From: Spirochaetaceae bacterium bin103
Lineage (GTDB): Bacteria; Spirochaetota; Spirochaetia; SZUA-6; Bin103
DNA length: 64,000 bases
Assembly: GCA_002238925.1 (NCBI GenBank)
Contig: MPNH01000014.1
Location: 20,743 to 84,742 of the forward strand
Direction of reading: 5' to 3'
The position numbers were made by a program, and so were the translations under genes. The notes under the pieces are model-generated. The model made no database searches. It had not been told where the DNA came from and saw only the letters and a program-made list of their open reading frames with translations. Shown piece after piece: positions 50,699 to 58,679 of this stretch (position 1 is its first letter; each line of letters opens with the position of its first letter).

Positions 50699-51784
50699 CT
50701 AATCCTCCACCGGCGTACCGAACAGGCGCAGCCGGGCCACGCCGCCGTCCGGGATAATGTTCAGGTGCACGTGCGACACCGGCTGCGGGGCGTCGCCGGG
50801 AATCACGAACGTGTGTTCGCGGTCGGCCTGCAGTTGCTGCTCGGACAGCAGCATCGGCCAGAACATCGACTGCGCTATTACCGACTCCTGCAGCGTGCCG
50901 AAGTGGTCGGCAAGCAGCGCGCCCTGCAGCGAGCAGCGGTCGGGGAAGTTGCCCTTGAAGTGGCTGGTATCCACCACCACCCGGTCGATAATGCCGGGCC
51001 GCGCCAGGGCGATGATGCACCAGTCGTGGCCCGGTTCCCGCCGCCGCCGCGTCTCCCAGCCCTCGCCCGCGTCGCGCGCCCGGTCGGGGCGCAAGATGTA
51101 GGAGGGATGGCCGTAGTGGGAGTTGTTCCATGCCACCGCCACCGCGCCGTTGCGCGCGCAGCCCAGGTCCACGGCGCCGCGCTCGGCCAGCGCGCCCCAG
51201 TCGGGGTGCGGGCGGCCGTACACGCGCAGCCGCGCCACGCCGCCGTCCGGCAGCAGGTTGAGCCGTACGTGGGTCACCACCCCGACGCCGGCCACGTCAA
51301 ACAGGTGATGAGCATTGGGGCCGATCGACGAGGCCGATACCAGGGTGAACCACTCCGTCGCGGCGTCCGGATCGCCTTTGCAATAGCATCCCTCCAGGGA
51401 AGCGGCCGGCGGGAAGTTGCCGGTAAAGTGGCTGGTGTCGATGTCTACCGAGAACACCTCGCCCGGCGTTGCCAGCCGCACCACGCAGAAGTCGTGGCCG
51501 CCGTGGCGCCGGCGGCGCGACTCCCAGCCATCCATCCACTTGCCGTGGTCGTCGTATTTGTCGGGCAGGAACACCGCGTCGTGCGATTGCAGCATGCGGC
51601 TCATCGGGCCGAAGAACTCGTCGCTGCACGAGATTGCGCGCGCGCCGAGCCGGGCGTCGGCCAGGTTGGTGGTAACGCTCTGCGCAACCTGCTGAGGCGC
51701 GGCGCTCGACTCGATCGGCTGCGGTGCCGCGCCGCCGGGAGCCCCCTGCGCGGCGCCGCCGCGGGAGGCGAACTCAGCCGCCAT
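50699..51784 (-). CDS. alc: Allantoicase
   Basis: Hydrolase of 361 residues that turns allantoate into ureidoglycolate and urea. It is an internal repeat of two jelly-roll domains, seen as MDGWESRRRRHGGHDFCVVRL...VDIDTSHFTGNFP and [19 protein letters not shown]...VVVDTSHFKGNFP, each ending in THVRLNLLPDGGVARLRVYG / SHVHLNIIPDGGVARLRLFG. The start ATG 51784 overlaps the end of puuE by 11 bp. The first 40 residues are Ala/Gly/Pro-rich and probably disordered. Second gene of the allantoin operon. Confidence 0.95.
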   Translation of the reverse strand: MAAEFASRGGAAQGAPGGAAPQPIESSAAPQQVAQSVTTNLADARLGARAISCSDEFFGPMSRMLQSHDAVFLPDKYDDHGKWMDGWESRRRRHGGHDFCVVRLATPGEVFSVDIDTSHFTGNFPPAASLEGCYCKGDPDAATEWFTLVSASSIGPNAHHLFDVAGVGVVTHVRLNLLPDGGVARLRVYGRPHPDWGALAERGAVDLGCARNGAVAVAWNNSHYGHPSYILRPDRARDAGEGWETRRRREPGHDWCIIALARPGIIDRVVVDTSHFKGNFPDRCSLQGALLADHFGTLQESVIAQSMFWPMLLSEQQLQADREHTFVIPGDAPQPVSHVHLNIIPDGGVARLRLFGTPVED

Positions 51785-52685
51785 GGGGATGATGCTCCCG
51801 CCAGTGCCGGGCAATGTCGATGCGCCGGCAGCACCACACCTGCTCGTGTGCGAGCACGTGGTCCAGGAATCGCTGCACGGCGGCAAAGCGGCCGGGCCTG
51901 CCGGCGAGCCGGCAGTGCAGTCCCACTGACATCATGCGCGGCGTGTGCGCACCCTCGGCGTACAGCACGTCGAAGGTGTCGCGCAGGTAGGCGAAGAACT
52001 GATCGCCCGAGTTGAAGCCCTGCGCGGTTGCAAAGCGCATGTCGTTGGCGTCGAGGGTGTACGGCACCACCAGGTGCCGGCGCCCCGCGACCTCCGTCCA
52101 GAACGGCAAATCATCGTTGTAATCATCGGCATCATAAAGAAATCCTCCTTCCTCCACGACCAGCCGGCGGGTGTTGGGCCCGGTGCGTCCGGTGTACCAG
52201 CCGAACGGGCGCTCCCCGGTCAGATCGCGGATTATCTCGACGGCGCGCTGCAGGTGCTCGCGTTCCACCGCCTCCGGCACCTCCTGGTAGTCGATCCAGC
52301 GGTAGCCGTGGCTGCAGATCTCGAACCCGTTGGCCACGGCGGCTTCCGCCACCGGCGGGTTGCGCTGCAGCGCCATCGCCACCGCGAACACCGTAATCGG
52401 TACCTGCCGCTCGCGGAACAGCTCGAACAGCCGCCACACGCCGACCCGGCTACCGTACTCGTAGATCGACTCCATGCTCATATGGCGCTGCCCGGGCAAC
52501 GCCCGTGCGCCCACGATCTCCGACAGGAACGCCTCCGAGGCGGCATCGCCGTGCAGCACGCAGTTCTCGCCGCCCTCCTCGTAGTTCACCACGAACTGCA
52601 CCGCCAGCCGGGCACCGCCGGGCCAGCGCGCCGGCGGCGGCGTGGGACCGTAGCCCTGCAAGTCCCTGGGGTAGTAGGTTTCCAT
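51774..52685 (-). CDS. puuE: Allantoinase, PuuE type (polysaccharide deacetylase fold)
   Basis: Cofactor-independent allantoinase of 303 residues, a divergent polysaccharide-deacetylase fold. Signatures are YYPRDLQGYGPTPP, LAVQFVVNYEEGGENCVLHGD, ICSHGYRWIDYQEVPEAVER and PFGWYTGRTGPNTRRLVVEEGGFLYDADDYNDDLPFW. It opens allantoin to allantoate and heads the operon puuE-alc-allA-glycohydrolase. TACGAT lies 12 bases before the ATG (52698-52703), with no clear -35. No uricase or xanthine oxidase is visible, so allantoin is probably taken up or made elsewhere. Confidence 0.94.
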   Translation of the reverse strand: METYYPRDLQGYGPTPPPARWPGGARLAVQFVVNYEEGGENCVLHGDAASEAFLSEIVGARALPGQRHMSMESIYEYGSRVGVWRLFELFRERQVPITVFAVAMALQRNPPVAEAAVANGFEICSHGYRWIDYQEVPEAVEREHLQRAVEIIRDLTGERPFGWYTGRTGPNTRRLVVEEGGFLYDADDYNDDLPFWTEVAGRRHLVVPYTLDANDMRFATAQGFNSGDQFFAYLRDTFDVLYAEGAHTPRMMSVGLHCRLAGRPGRFAAVQRFLDHVLAHEQVWCCRRIDIARHWREHHPHGG

Positions 52686-52767
52686 TGATCCCCGCGTATC
52701 GTACAGGAAGAATCGAACCGTTGCCGATGGTCTGCGGCAGTGGCGGCGGATCTGCCGAGGAGGCAAC

Positions 52768-53745
52768 ATGACAGCGGCACGCATGGAACGAGTCTCGATC
52801 ATCATCACCATCGTCGCGAGCGTCACCTTCGGGCTGATCGGCGTGGTGATTTCGCTGGCCAGCAGCTCCGGGGCGGTGTTCCTGGACGGCCTGTTCTCGC
52901 TGATCTTCGCCATGGTTGGACTGCTCACGCTATACGTATCCGGCCTGGTGCAGCGCCCGCGCGACGACCAGTATCCGTTCGGCTACGCCACCTTCGAGCC
53001 GATGCTCAACCTGTTCAAGGGCGTCCTGATCGCCCTGGCGCTGGTGTTCGCGGTGTGGAGCGCGGTAACCTCGCTGGCCGGCGGCGGCGTCGAGGTGGCG
53101 GCGCTCGGCGGCATCATCTACGCGGTCATCGCGGTCGTCGGGGGCGGTCTGATGGCGCTGGCGCTGCACTTCCTGGCCAAGCGTTCGCGGTCGCCGATTG
53201 TCGAGGTGGATGCGCGCAACGCGATAGTGGACACCATGATCAGCGGCGCGGTGGGGGTGGCGTTCGTAATCACCCTGCTGCTGCAGAACTCGCGCTGGTC
53301 GGCGGCGGCGCGCTATGCCGACCCGGTGATCATGCTGGCGATCGTGGCCATCGCGGCGCCGCAGCCGATCAAGACGATCCGCGCCAACTGGCGCCAACTG
53401 CTCGGCCGCGCTCCGGATGAGGCGGTGCAGGAGCGCGTCGCGACCCTGGTCGAGCAGGTGCTCACCGCCGTGCCCCACTACGAGACCTACCTGCGGCTGA
53501 CCGAGATAGGCCGCTACCTTTACATCCACCTGTACGTGATCGTGCCCGAGCACACCGAGCGGCCGATCGACACCCCGCTGCACGACGAAATCCGGCGCCG
53601 CATCTACGACGCGCTGTCCGCCGAGTTCCCGCACCTGGCACTGGACGTCGGCTTTACCATGGACGAACAGTGGGCGCTGCACAGCATGCCGTCGCCGGAG
53701 CAGCACCCGCCTGCCGCCGATCCCGTCACGGCCGCCGCCGAATAG
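52768..53745 (+). CDS. Cation diffusion facilitator (CDF) family transporter
   Basis: Metal/proton antiporter of 325 residues with six helices (about 10-205) and a C-terminal cytoplasmic ferredoxin-like domain (about 220-310). The metal site residues are likely Asp in FLDGLFSLIF (helix II) and the pair in VDARNAIVDTMI (helix V). A Tyr-Pro-Phe-Gly-Tyr motif (DQYPFGYATFEP) precedes helix III, as in CDF proteins. Gaggagg precedes the ATG. Probably exports zinc, manganese or iron. It is divergent from puuE and convergent with a sulfatase. Confidence 0.9.
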   Translation: MTAARMERVSIIITIVASVTFGLIGVVISLASSSGAVFLDGLFSLIFAMVGLLTLYVSGLVQRPRDDQYPFGYATFEPMLNLFKGVLIALALVFAVWSAVTSLAGGGVEVAALGGIIYAVIAVVGGGLMALALHFLAKRSRSPIVEVDARNAIVDTMISGAVGVAFVITLLLQNSRWSAAARYADPVIMLAIVAIAAPQPIKTIRANWRQLLGRAPDEAVQERVATLVEQVLTAVPHYETYLRLTEIGRYLYIHLYVIVPEHTERPIDTPLHDEIRRRIYDALSAEFPHLALDVGFTMDEQWALHSMPSPEQHPPAADPVTAAAE

Positions 53746-53791
53746 CCGCGCAACTGCCGCTGCCCGAAACCGCGCGTCGTTCCGTCCTGGA

Positions 53792-55291
53792 TTACAGGCG
53801 GAACCGGCGCCGCAGTTCGGGCGGTGCGCCGATGCGGTCGAACGTTACGCGCAGCGCCTCCTGCATGGCGGCCACCCGGTTCGGGTAGCGGCCGGCCACG
53901 TCGGTCTGCTCGCTCGGGTCGGCCTCCAGGTCACTGAGCCAGGTGCCCTGGTAGTCCTCCGGCACCGGGTCGCGTTCCACCAGCCGGCGCCCATCGGCGT
54001 ACGGGCCGAGGACCTGCTGGCCGCCAAAAAAGCGCTGCGGGTGGTAGCCGTACCAGTACAGCGGCTGCTGGGGGTCCGGCCCCTGGTGCAGGGTCCAGCG
54101 CCCGTCGGTAATGGTGGCCGAGCGTGCGAACTGGCCGGCGATGGCCCAGTCGCGGGTCGGCGCCGCCGGGTCGGCCAGCACCGGCAGCAGGTTCACCCCG
54201 TGGCGGCCCTCCGGCAGCTCGCGCCCGAACGCAGCCAGCACCGTGGCGTAGATGTCCACGTTCTGCACCAACTGGCTGCGCCGCTCGCCGTGGCCGAGTT
54301 CCGGGTGGTAGACGATGAACGGAATCATGTTCTTGGCGGCGAATTCGTGCGTCTGCAGCTTGCCGATGCGGCCATGGTCGCCGTTGAAGGTGCCGTGGTC
54401 GGTGTGCACGATCACCATCGTGTTGCGCCACAGGTCCAGTTCGTCCATCGCGTCCAGCACCTTGCCCAGCCAGCGGTCGGCCAGCACCACCTTGCCGGCG
54501 TAGCGCGCCTGAAAGCTGAGCAGCTCATCCGCGTCCATGTGGTCGCCCCACCGGGCGTAGGGCGGGTGGCTGGACCATGAGTCGGTGTAGTAGCCGCGCG
54601 GATCGAACTGGCGCAGGATTTCTTCCGGCGGATCCCACGGTTCGTGGGGGTCGAATTCGTCGATCTGCAGGTAGAAGGCGCGGTGGCCGGCGTTGCGCCG
54701 CAGCCACTCGGCCGCGGTGCTGAAGGTGCGCGCCACCGGCATGTCCTGCTCTTCGCCGCCGAAGCGGTGCTTGTTGCGCCAGTAGCGCTCCAGCTTGGAG
54801 GCCCGGTCGGGCGGCGGGCAGTAGAACGGATCGCTGGTGGTGGCCCACGGGTCGTCCTGCTGGCCGCGTATGAACTCGAAGCCGCTGAAGCCGAAATGGT
54901 AGTTGCCGGAGCCGGCGCTCCACATGTTCTTGTGGTCGGAGATGAAGTAGCTCACCACATCGTCGGGGCCGTAGGCGGTGATCGGATGGGAGGTGCGCGG
55001 CGACAGCAGGCTCGGCAGGTCGAGATCGCCCTCCTCCAGCGGCCCCCAGCCGCGCTCCGGGAACTCGTAGCGGCCGGTGTAGATGTCGCGCCGCGCCGGC
55101 ATGCACGGCGTGCTGCCCGCGTAGGCGCGTTCGAACACCGTGCCGCGCGCCGCCAGCCGGTCCAGATTGGGCGTCGGCACCACCCAGCCGGGCTGCTCCG
55201 GCGAATCGACCTGGTTGAGCGGCCTACCCCGGTGATACGGTCCGCAATGGTCACGCCGCAGGGTGTCGCACAGGATATGGATCACGTTCAT
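53792..55291 (-). CDS. Sulfatase, type I (formylglycine), predicted hydrolase
   Basis: Alkaline-phosphatase-fold sulfatase of 499 residues. The modification motif CxPxR appears as STPCMPARRDIYTG (Cys63, Arg67); Cys would become formylglycine. Metal ligands are Asp9 in ILCDTLRRDH (with Asp14) and the pair in VHTDHGTFNGDHG. It has a long middle segment ending in EFDPHEPWDPPEEI. No signal peptide is visible, so it is probably cytosolic. ATG 55291 follows TATAAT by seven bases. A sulfatase-modifying enzyme is not in this window. Substrates could be sulfated sugars or steroids. Confidence 0.92.
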   Translation of the reverse strand: MNVIHILCDTLRRDHCGPYHRGRPLNQVDSPEQPGWVVPTPNLDRLAARGTVFERAYAGSTPCMPARRDIYTGRYEFPERGWGPLEEGDLDLPSLLSPRTSHPITAYGPDDVVSYFISDHKNMWSAGSGNYHFGFSGFEFIRGQQDDPWATTSDPFYCPPPDRASKLERYWRNKHRFGGEEQDMPVARTFSTAAEWLRRNAGHRAFYLQIDEFDPHEPWDPPEEILRQFDPRGYYTDSWSSHPPYARWGDHMDADELLSFQARYAGKVVLADRWLGKVLDAMDELDLWRNTMVIVHTDHGTFNGDHGRIGKLQTHEFAAKNMIPFIVYHPELGHGERRSQLVQNVDIYATVLAAFGRELPEGRHGVNLLPVLADPAAPTRDWAIAGQFARSATITDGRWTLHQGPDPQQPLYWYGYHPQRFFGGQQVLGPYADGRRLVERDPVPEDYQGTWLSDLEADPSEQTDVAGRYPNRVAAMQEALRVTFDRIGAPPELRRRFRL

Positions 55292-55298
55292 GGCCCGG

Positions 55299-55304
55299 AT
55301 TATA
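55299..55304 (-). promoter_or_regulatory. Perfect -10 box of the sulfatase gene
   Basis: TATAAT on the minus strand ends seven bases before the ATG at 55291; no clear -35 is present. This would give a near-leaderless mRNA. Confidence 0.5.
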
Positions 55305-55326
55305 GCCGCTCGGTGTGGCTCGCGGT

Positions 55327-55356
55327 TTGCCGTACCGAGTGGGCAGGCGCTAAGAT
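55327..55356 (+). promoter_or_regulatory. Promoter of the aldo/keto reductase gene, leaderless
   Basis: TTGCCG (55327-55332), 18 bp spacer and TAAGAT (55351-55356) end six bases before ATG 55363. It is divergent from the sulfatase -10 box. Confidence 0.55.
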
Positions 55357-55362
55357 TCCGGC

Positions 55363-56295
55363 ATGGAGCATGCGGAGCGGAAAGCGGTGCGCGTCGGGCG
55401 GCACGGGCTGCGGTTGCCGCGGGTCGGGCTGGGCACCGGGCTGCACGGCGAGGTCTCGGAAGCGCAGTCGGTGGCCACCATCGAGCACGCCCTGGCGTGC
55501 GGTGTACGTTTCTTCGACACCGCGCCGCTGTACGGCAACGGGCTGGCCGAGGAGCGGCTGGGCATCGCGCTGCGCGGCGTGCCGCGCGACAGCTACGTGC
55601 TGAACACCAAGGTGGGTATCCTGTCCGGCGGCGTGACCGGCGGCTACGACTACGACTTCAGCGCCGCGGGGGTGCAGCGCTGCTTCGAGCGCAGCCTGCG
55701 CCGCCTCGGCACCGAGCGCATCGACATCCTGCACCTGCACGAGCCGGAGGGGTTTGCCGAGCAGGTGTTGAGCGAGACCCTGCCGCTGGTGGCGGGCTGG
55801 CGCGAGCAGGGCCTGATCCGGGCGGTCAGCGCCGGGGTCAACCACTGGGCCATGGTGGAGCCGTTCGTCGACCACCTGGACTGCGTGCTGCTGGCCGGCC
55901 GTTACACGCTGCTGGAGCAGACCGCCCTGCCGTTCCTGGACCGGCAGCGGCAGGCGGGCCGCCCGGTGCTGGGCGCCGGCATCTTCAACAGCGGCATCCT
56001 GGCCACCGGCCCGCGGGCCGGCGCCCGCTACAACTACACGCCCGCACCGTCGCCGCTCCTGGAGCGGGCGCGCCGGCTCCAGGAAGTCTGCGCCCGGCAC
56101 GCCGTGGAGCTGGCGCACGCCGCCGTGCAGTTCGTGGCCGCCCAGCCGGCCATCGCCTCCCTGATCTTCGGCGCCTGCAGTCCCGCCGAGCTGGGCCAGG
56201 CCCTCGCCGGCACCCGCGCCGCAACCCCGCCCGCCCTGTGGACCGATCTGCGCACCGCCGGCCTGCTAGACCCCGCCGCCCCGGTCCCCACGTAA
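55363..56295 (+). CDS. Aldo/keto reductase
   Basis: TIM-barrel NAD(P)H-dependent oxidoreductase of 310 residues. The catalytic tetrad is Asp52 and Tyr57 (FDTAPLYGNG), Lys83 (NTKVG) and a His in DILHLHEPE (near 129). The family form resembles D-threo-aldose (L-fucose) dehydrogenases, matching GLGTGLHGEV and GVNHWAMVEPFVD. ATG 55363 has an excellent leaderless promoter. Placement between two sulfatase genes suggests handling of released sulfated deoxysugars, an inference from neighbours only. Confidence 0.92.
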   Translation: MEHAERKAVRVGRHGLRLPRVGLGTGLHGEVSEAQSVATIEHALACGVRFFDTAPLYGNGLAEERLGIALRGVPRDSYVLNTKVGILSGGVTGGYDYDFSAAGVQRCFERSLRRLGTERIDILHLHEPEGFAEQVLSETLPLVAGWREQGLIRAVSAGVNHWAMVEPFVDHLDCVLLAGRYTLLEQTALPFLDRQRQAGRPVLGAGIFNSGILATGPRAGARYNYTPAPSPLLERARRLQEVCARHAVELAHAAVQFVAAQPAIASLIFGACSPAELGQALAGTRAATPPALWTDLRTAGLLDPAAPVPT

Positions 56296-56426
56296 CAGCG
56301 GCAGCTTTCAAACCTTGCATCCCGCCGCGCTGGAATCCGCTCCGCACGCCGGCGCTGGCGGCTGCCGGAGCAAGTGCTATACTGTTGTCGGTGAGTCCGC
56401 ACGTTCACTCCGTGACAGGGAAGACG

Positions 56427-56600
56427 ATGAAAATCGGCGCACAGGCATCGTCCACCGGCCGGCTTTCTCGGACCAGTGATTTCGACCGCATCGTGAAACT
56501 GACAGTTGAATGGTACCACCCGGAGAGGATCTACCAGTGGGGCTCGCTCCTGGACCCGCGCACCTTTGCGGAGTGGCGAGCGGGGACGTCTGGTATATGA
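56427..56600 (+). pseudogene. MNT-type nucleotidyltransferase, truncated by internal deletion
   Basis: A 57-residue frame whose N-terminus matches MNT antitoxins (FDRIVKLTVEWYHPERIYQWGSLLDPRTFAEW, with the Gly-Ser of the active site). The SDxDxA block that should follow is lost, and the frame ends after RAGTSGI. The next frame reads GDVWYMS, the usual tail of such proteins, so an internal deletion removed the middle. The ATGA overlap with the HEPN remnant is kept. It is a different subtype from the intact module at 23.2 kb. Confidence 0.65.
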
Positions 56601-57028
56601 GCGTTACTGAGTCGATAGCCGTCCTGCGCGGTCACCTCGCGCAGACGCGGGCAATTCTGGCCGATCTGGATGAGTACTATCGCGGCTTCCGCTCCCGAGA
56701 ACTGCCGGAACTTGGCCGGGGGCGGACCGCTGCCATCGTCGTCGCCGAGATATTCGACGACACCTACACAGCCCTGGAAACGCTTTTCCTCAGAGTATCG
56801 CAGTTTTTCGAGAACCGTCTGGCCTCCGACCGCCGGCACAGTGATCTTCTGGAGAAGATGACGCTTGAGATGCGGCTGGCGGATGCCAGGATCGATTTCT
56901 CATTCAGTGGGCCCAAGATCCATAACCGACGGGCGAACCCCGCGACAGAAGAACGGTCGCCCCGTCCCGAGTCTCGATGTCCGAGGCCGGTCCGCCCATC
57001 CGTTCGGAGACCGTTCAGAGGTAGTTGA
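56597..57028 (+). pseudogene. HEPN-domain remnant lacking the RNase motif
   Basis: The first 100 residues match HEPN partners of MNT proteins (YYRGFRSRELPEL, VVAEIFDDTYTALETLFLRVSQFFENRLAS, WHSDLLEKMTLE-like RRHSDLLEKMTLEM). The rest, which should carry Arg-x4-6-His, is replaced by a Pro/Arg-rich tail. ATG overlaps the previous stop (ATGA). The 3' end runs 14 bp into the convergent sulfatase gene, so the gene probably lost its end when that region was rearranged. Likely inactive as a toxin. Confidence 0.62.
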
Positions 57029-58565
57029 GGGTGGCCAGTTCGGTGACGCGGCGGGGGTTGAACTTGCCGTCGCGGTTCACCGGGTTGTGGTAGCGCCAGG
57101 CGCGCTGCTCGGTCGGGGTGTCGGGCAGCCGTAGCACCGTCGTCGGACGCGTGGTGGTGACCAGCCAGTCGATCAGCTCAGTGCGCATCTCCTCCACGGT
57201 ATCGCGGTGCTCCGGAAGCAGGGCCAGGTTGTCCTGTTCCCAGGGGTCGGCTGCCAGATCGTATAGCTCCGCGAAGCCGCGCTCCTCCCATTCGGCGCCG
57301 AAGCGGGCGAACATGCCCACCGGGTAGTGCACGTAGCGGAAGCGGCCCTTGCGCACGCTCTTGCTGAACGCGAACTCCGTGACCGCGACGCGGCGCACGG
57401 CGCCGGTCCCGCCGCGCAGCAGGTGGGAGATGTCGTGGCCGTCGCCGGTCTCCATCGCCTCGATGCCGGCCAGCGAGCAGGCGGTGGCGGCGAAGTCGAC
57501 GCTCTCCACCAGCTCTTCAGCAACGCGCCCGGCAGGAAAGCGGTCCGGCCAGCGCCAGATGAACGGCACCCGGGTGATGGCGTCGGAACAGATCCCCGGT
57601 GCCTTCTCCATGATGCCGAATTCGGCGGCGTAGTCGCCGTGGTCGGCGGAATACACGACGATGGTGTCGTCGGCCAGGCCGGCGTCGTCCAGGAACTGCA
57701 GGAACTCGCCGACCGCGTGGTCGACGTGGCTGACGTTGCCGAGGTAGCCGTGCAGCTTGCGCAGGCGGCCCGCTTCGAAGGTGTGCGGCTCGAACAGCTG
57801 CCAGTCGGTGGTGCGCCAGCGCTCTACCGCGGCCTTGAGGTGCGGCGCCTTGCCGTGCAGGTCGTGGTCGGCGTTGGGCGGCAAGGTGAGGGAAGCCTCG
57901 TCGTACAGGTCCCAGAACGGCTGCGCCGGGGTATAGCACTGGTGCGGCTTGGGGAAGTTGGCCTGCAGGAAGAACGGCTGCCCCGCGTCCGCGCAGCGGC
58001 GCATGAAGTCGATGCCGGCACGGGTCAGGTAGCCCTCCTGGCCGTCCTCGTAGCTCACCTTGCTCGGGCGCCCGTCGCAGGTCTGCCGGCCGGCGGCGCC
58101 GAACTCCTGCATCGCGCCGTGGTCCTCCAGGTCGGTCAGGCCGCGTTCGGCCAGGTAGTCGGCGTACGCCGCCGAGCGCCCGCCGATGCTGGAGCCGCAG
58201 GTCTCCAGGAAGAAGTCCACGTCGTCCTCCACCCAGTACTCCGGGCAGTGAATCTTGCCGACCGCGCCGGTGCGGTAGCCGTGCCGGCGCAGGTGGCCGA
58301 ACAAGGTGGGCAGGCCGCCCGGGTTGGGTCCGCTCAGGCCGTAGTAGCCGTGGTTGTGGCAATACTGCCCCGACAGCCAGCAGGTGCGGCTCGGCGTGCA
58401 GATCGGGTTCTGGGTGATGGCGTTGTCGAACCGCACGCCCTCGGCGGCGAGCCGGTCGAGGTGCGGGGTGTGCACGTCGGGGTGCCCCTTGTGCCCGAGC
58501 ACCTTGGCGTGGTGCTGGTCCGAGAACAGCAGCAGAATGTTGGGCCGGCTACTCATGACAGCCAT
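57015..58565 (-). CDS. Sulfatase, type I (formylglycine)
   Basis: Alkaline-phosphatase-fold hydrolase of 516 residues. CTPSR (Cys56, Arg60) is the formylglycine motif in NPICTPSRTCWLSGQ. Metal residues are Asp16 in LLLFSDQHH and the pair in VVYSADHGDYAAEFG. The N-terminal NILLLFSDQHHAKVLGHKGHPD is family-typical. The C-terminus with DLAADPWEQDNLALLPEH is also conserved. No signal peptide is seen. ATG 58565 follows TACCGT (58572-58577) by six bases. It is only moderately similar to the sulfatase at 53.8 kb. Substrate is not predictable. Confidence 0.93.
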   Translation of the reverse strand: MAVMSSRPNILLLFSDQHHAKVLGHKGHPDVHTPHLDRLAAEGVRFDNAITQNPICTPSRTCWLSGQYCHNHGYYGLSGPNPGGLPTLFGHLRRHGYRTGAVGKIHCPEYWVEDDVDFFLETCGSSIGGRSAAYADYLAERGLTDLEDHGAMQEFGAAGRQTCDGRPSKVSYEDGQEGYLTRAGIDFMRRCADAGQPFFLQANFPKPHQCYTPAQPFWDLYDEASLTLPPNADHDLHGKAPHLKAAVERWRTTDWQLFEPHTFEAGRLRKLHGYLGNVSHVDHAVGEFLQFLDDAGLADDTIVVYSADHGDYAAEFGIMEKAPGICSDAITRVPFIWRWPDRFPAGRVAEELVESVDFAATACSLAGIEAMETGDGHDISHLLRGGTGAVRRVAVTEFAFSKSVRKGRFRYVHYPVGMFARFGAEWEERGFAELYDLAADPWEQDNLALLPEHRDTVEEMRTELIDWLVTTTRPTTVLRLPDTPTEQRAWRYHNPVNRDGKFNPRRVTELATLNYL

Positions 58566-58679
58566 GGTGCCACGGTACGCCCCGCTCGGTCACGCCGGGC
58601 GTTCCGAGCCTTTGGCGAGACCGGTCGCAACAGACGTTGCAGCAGTCAGGCGATCGCCTCCATGATGCGTAGGACAAGG

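Noticed and set aside
57327..58679. Upstream extension of the LamG/propeller protein across the sulfatase gene
   Set aside because: The extension is the antisense of a clear sulfatase; the domain begins after ATG 58680.
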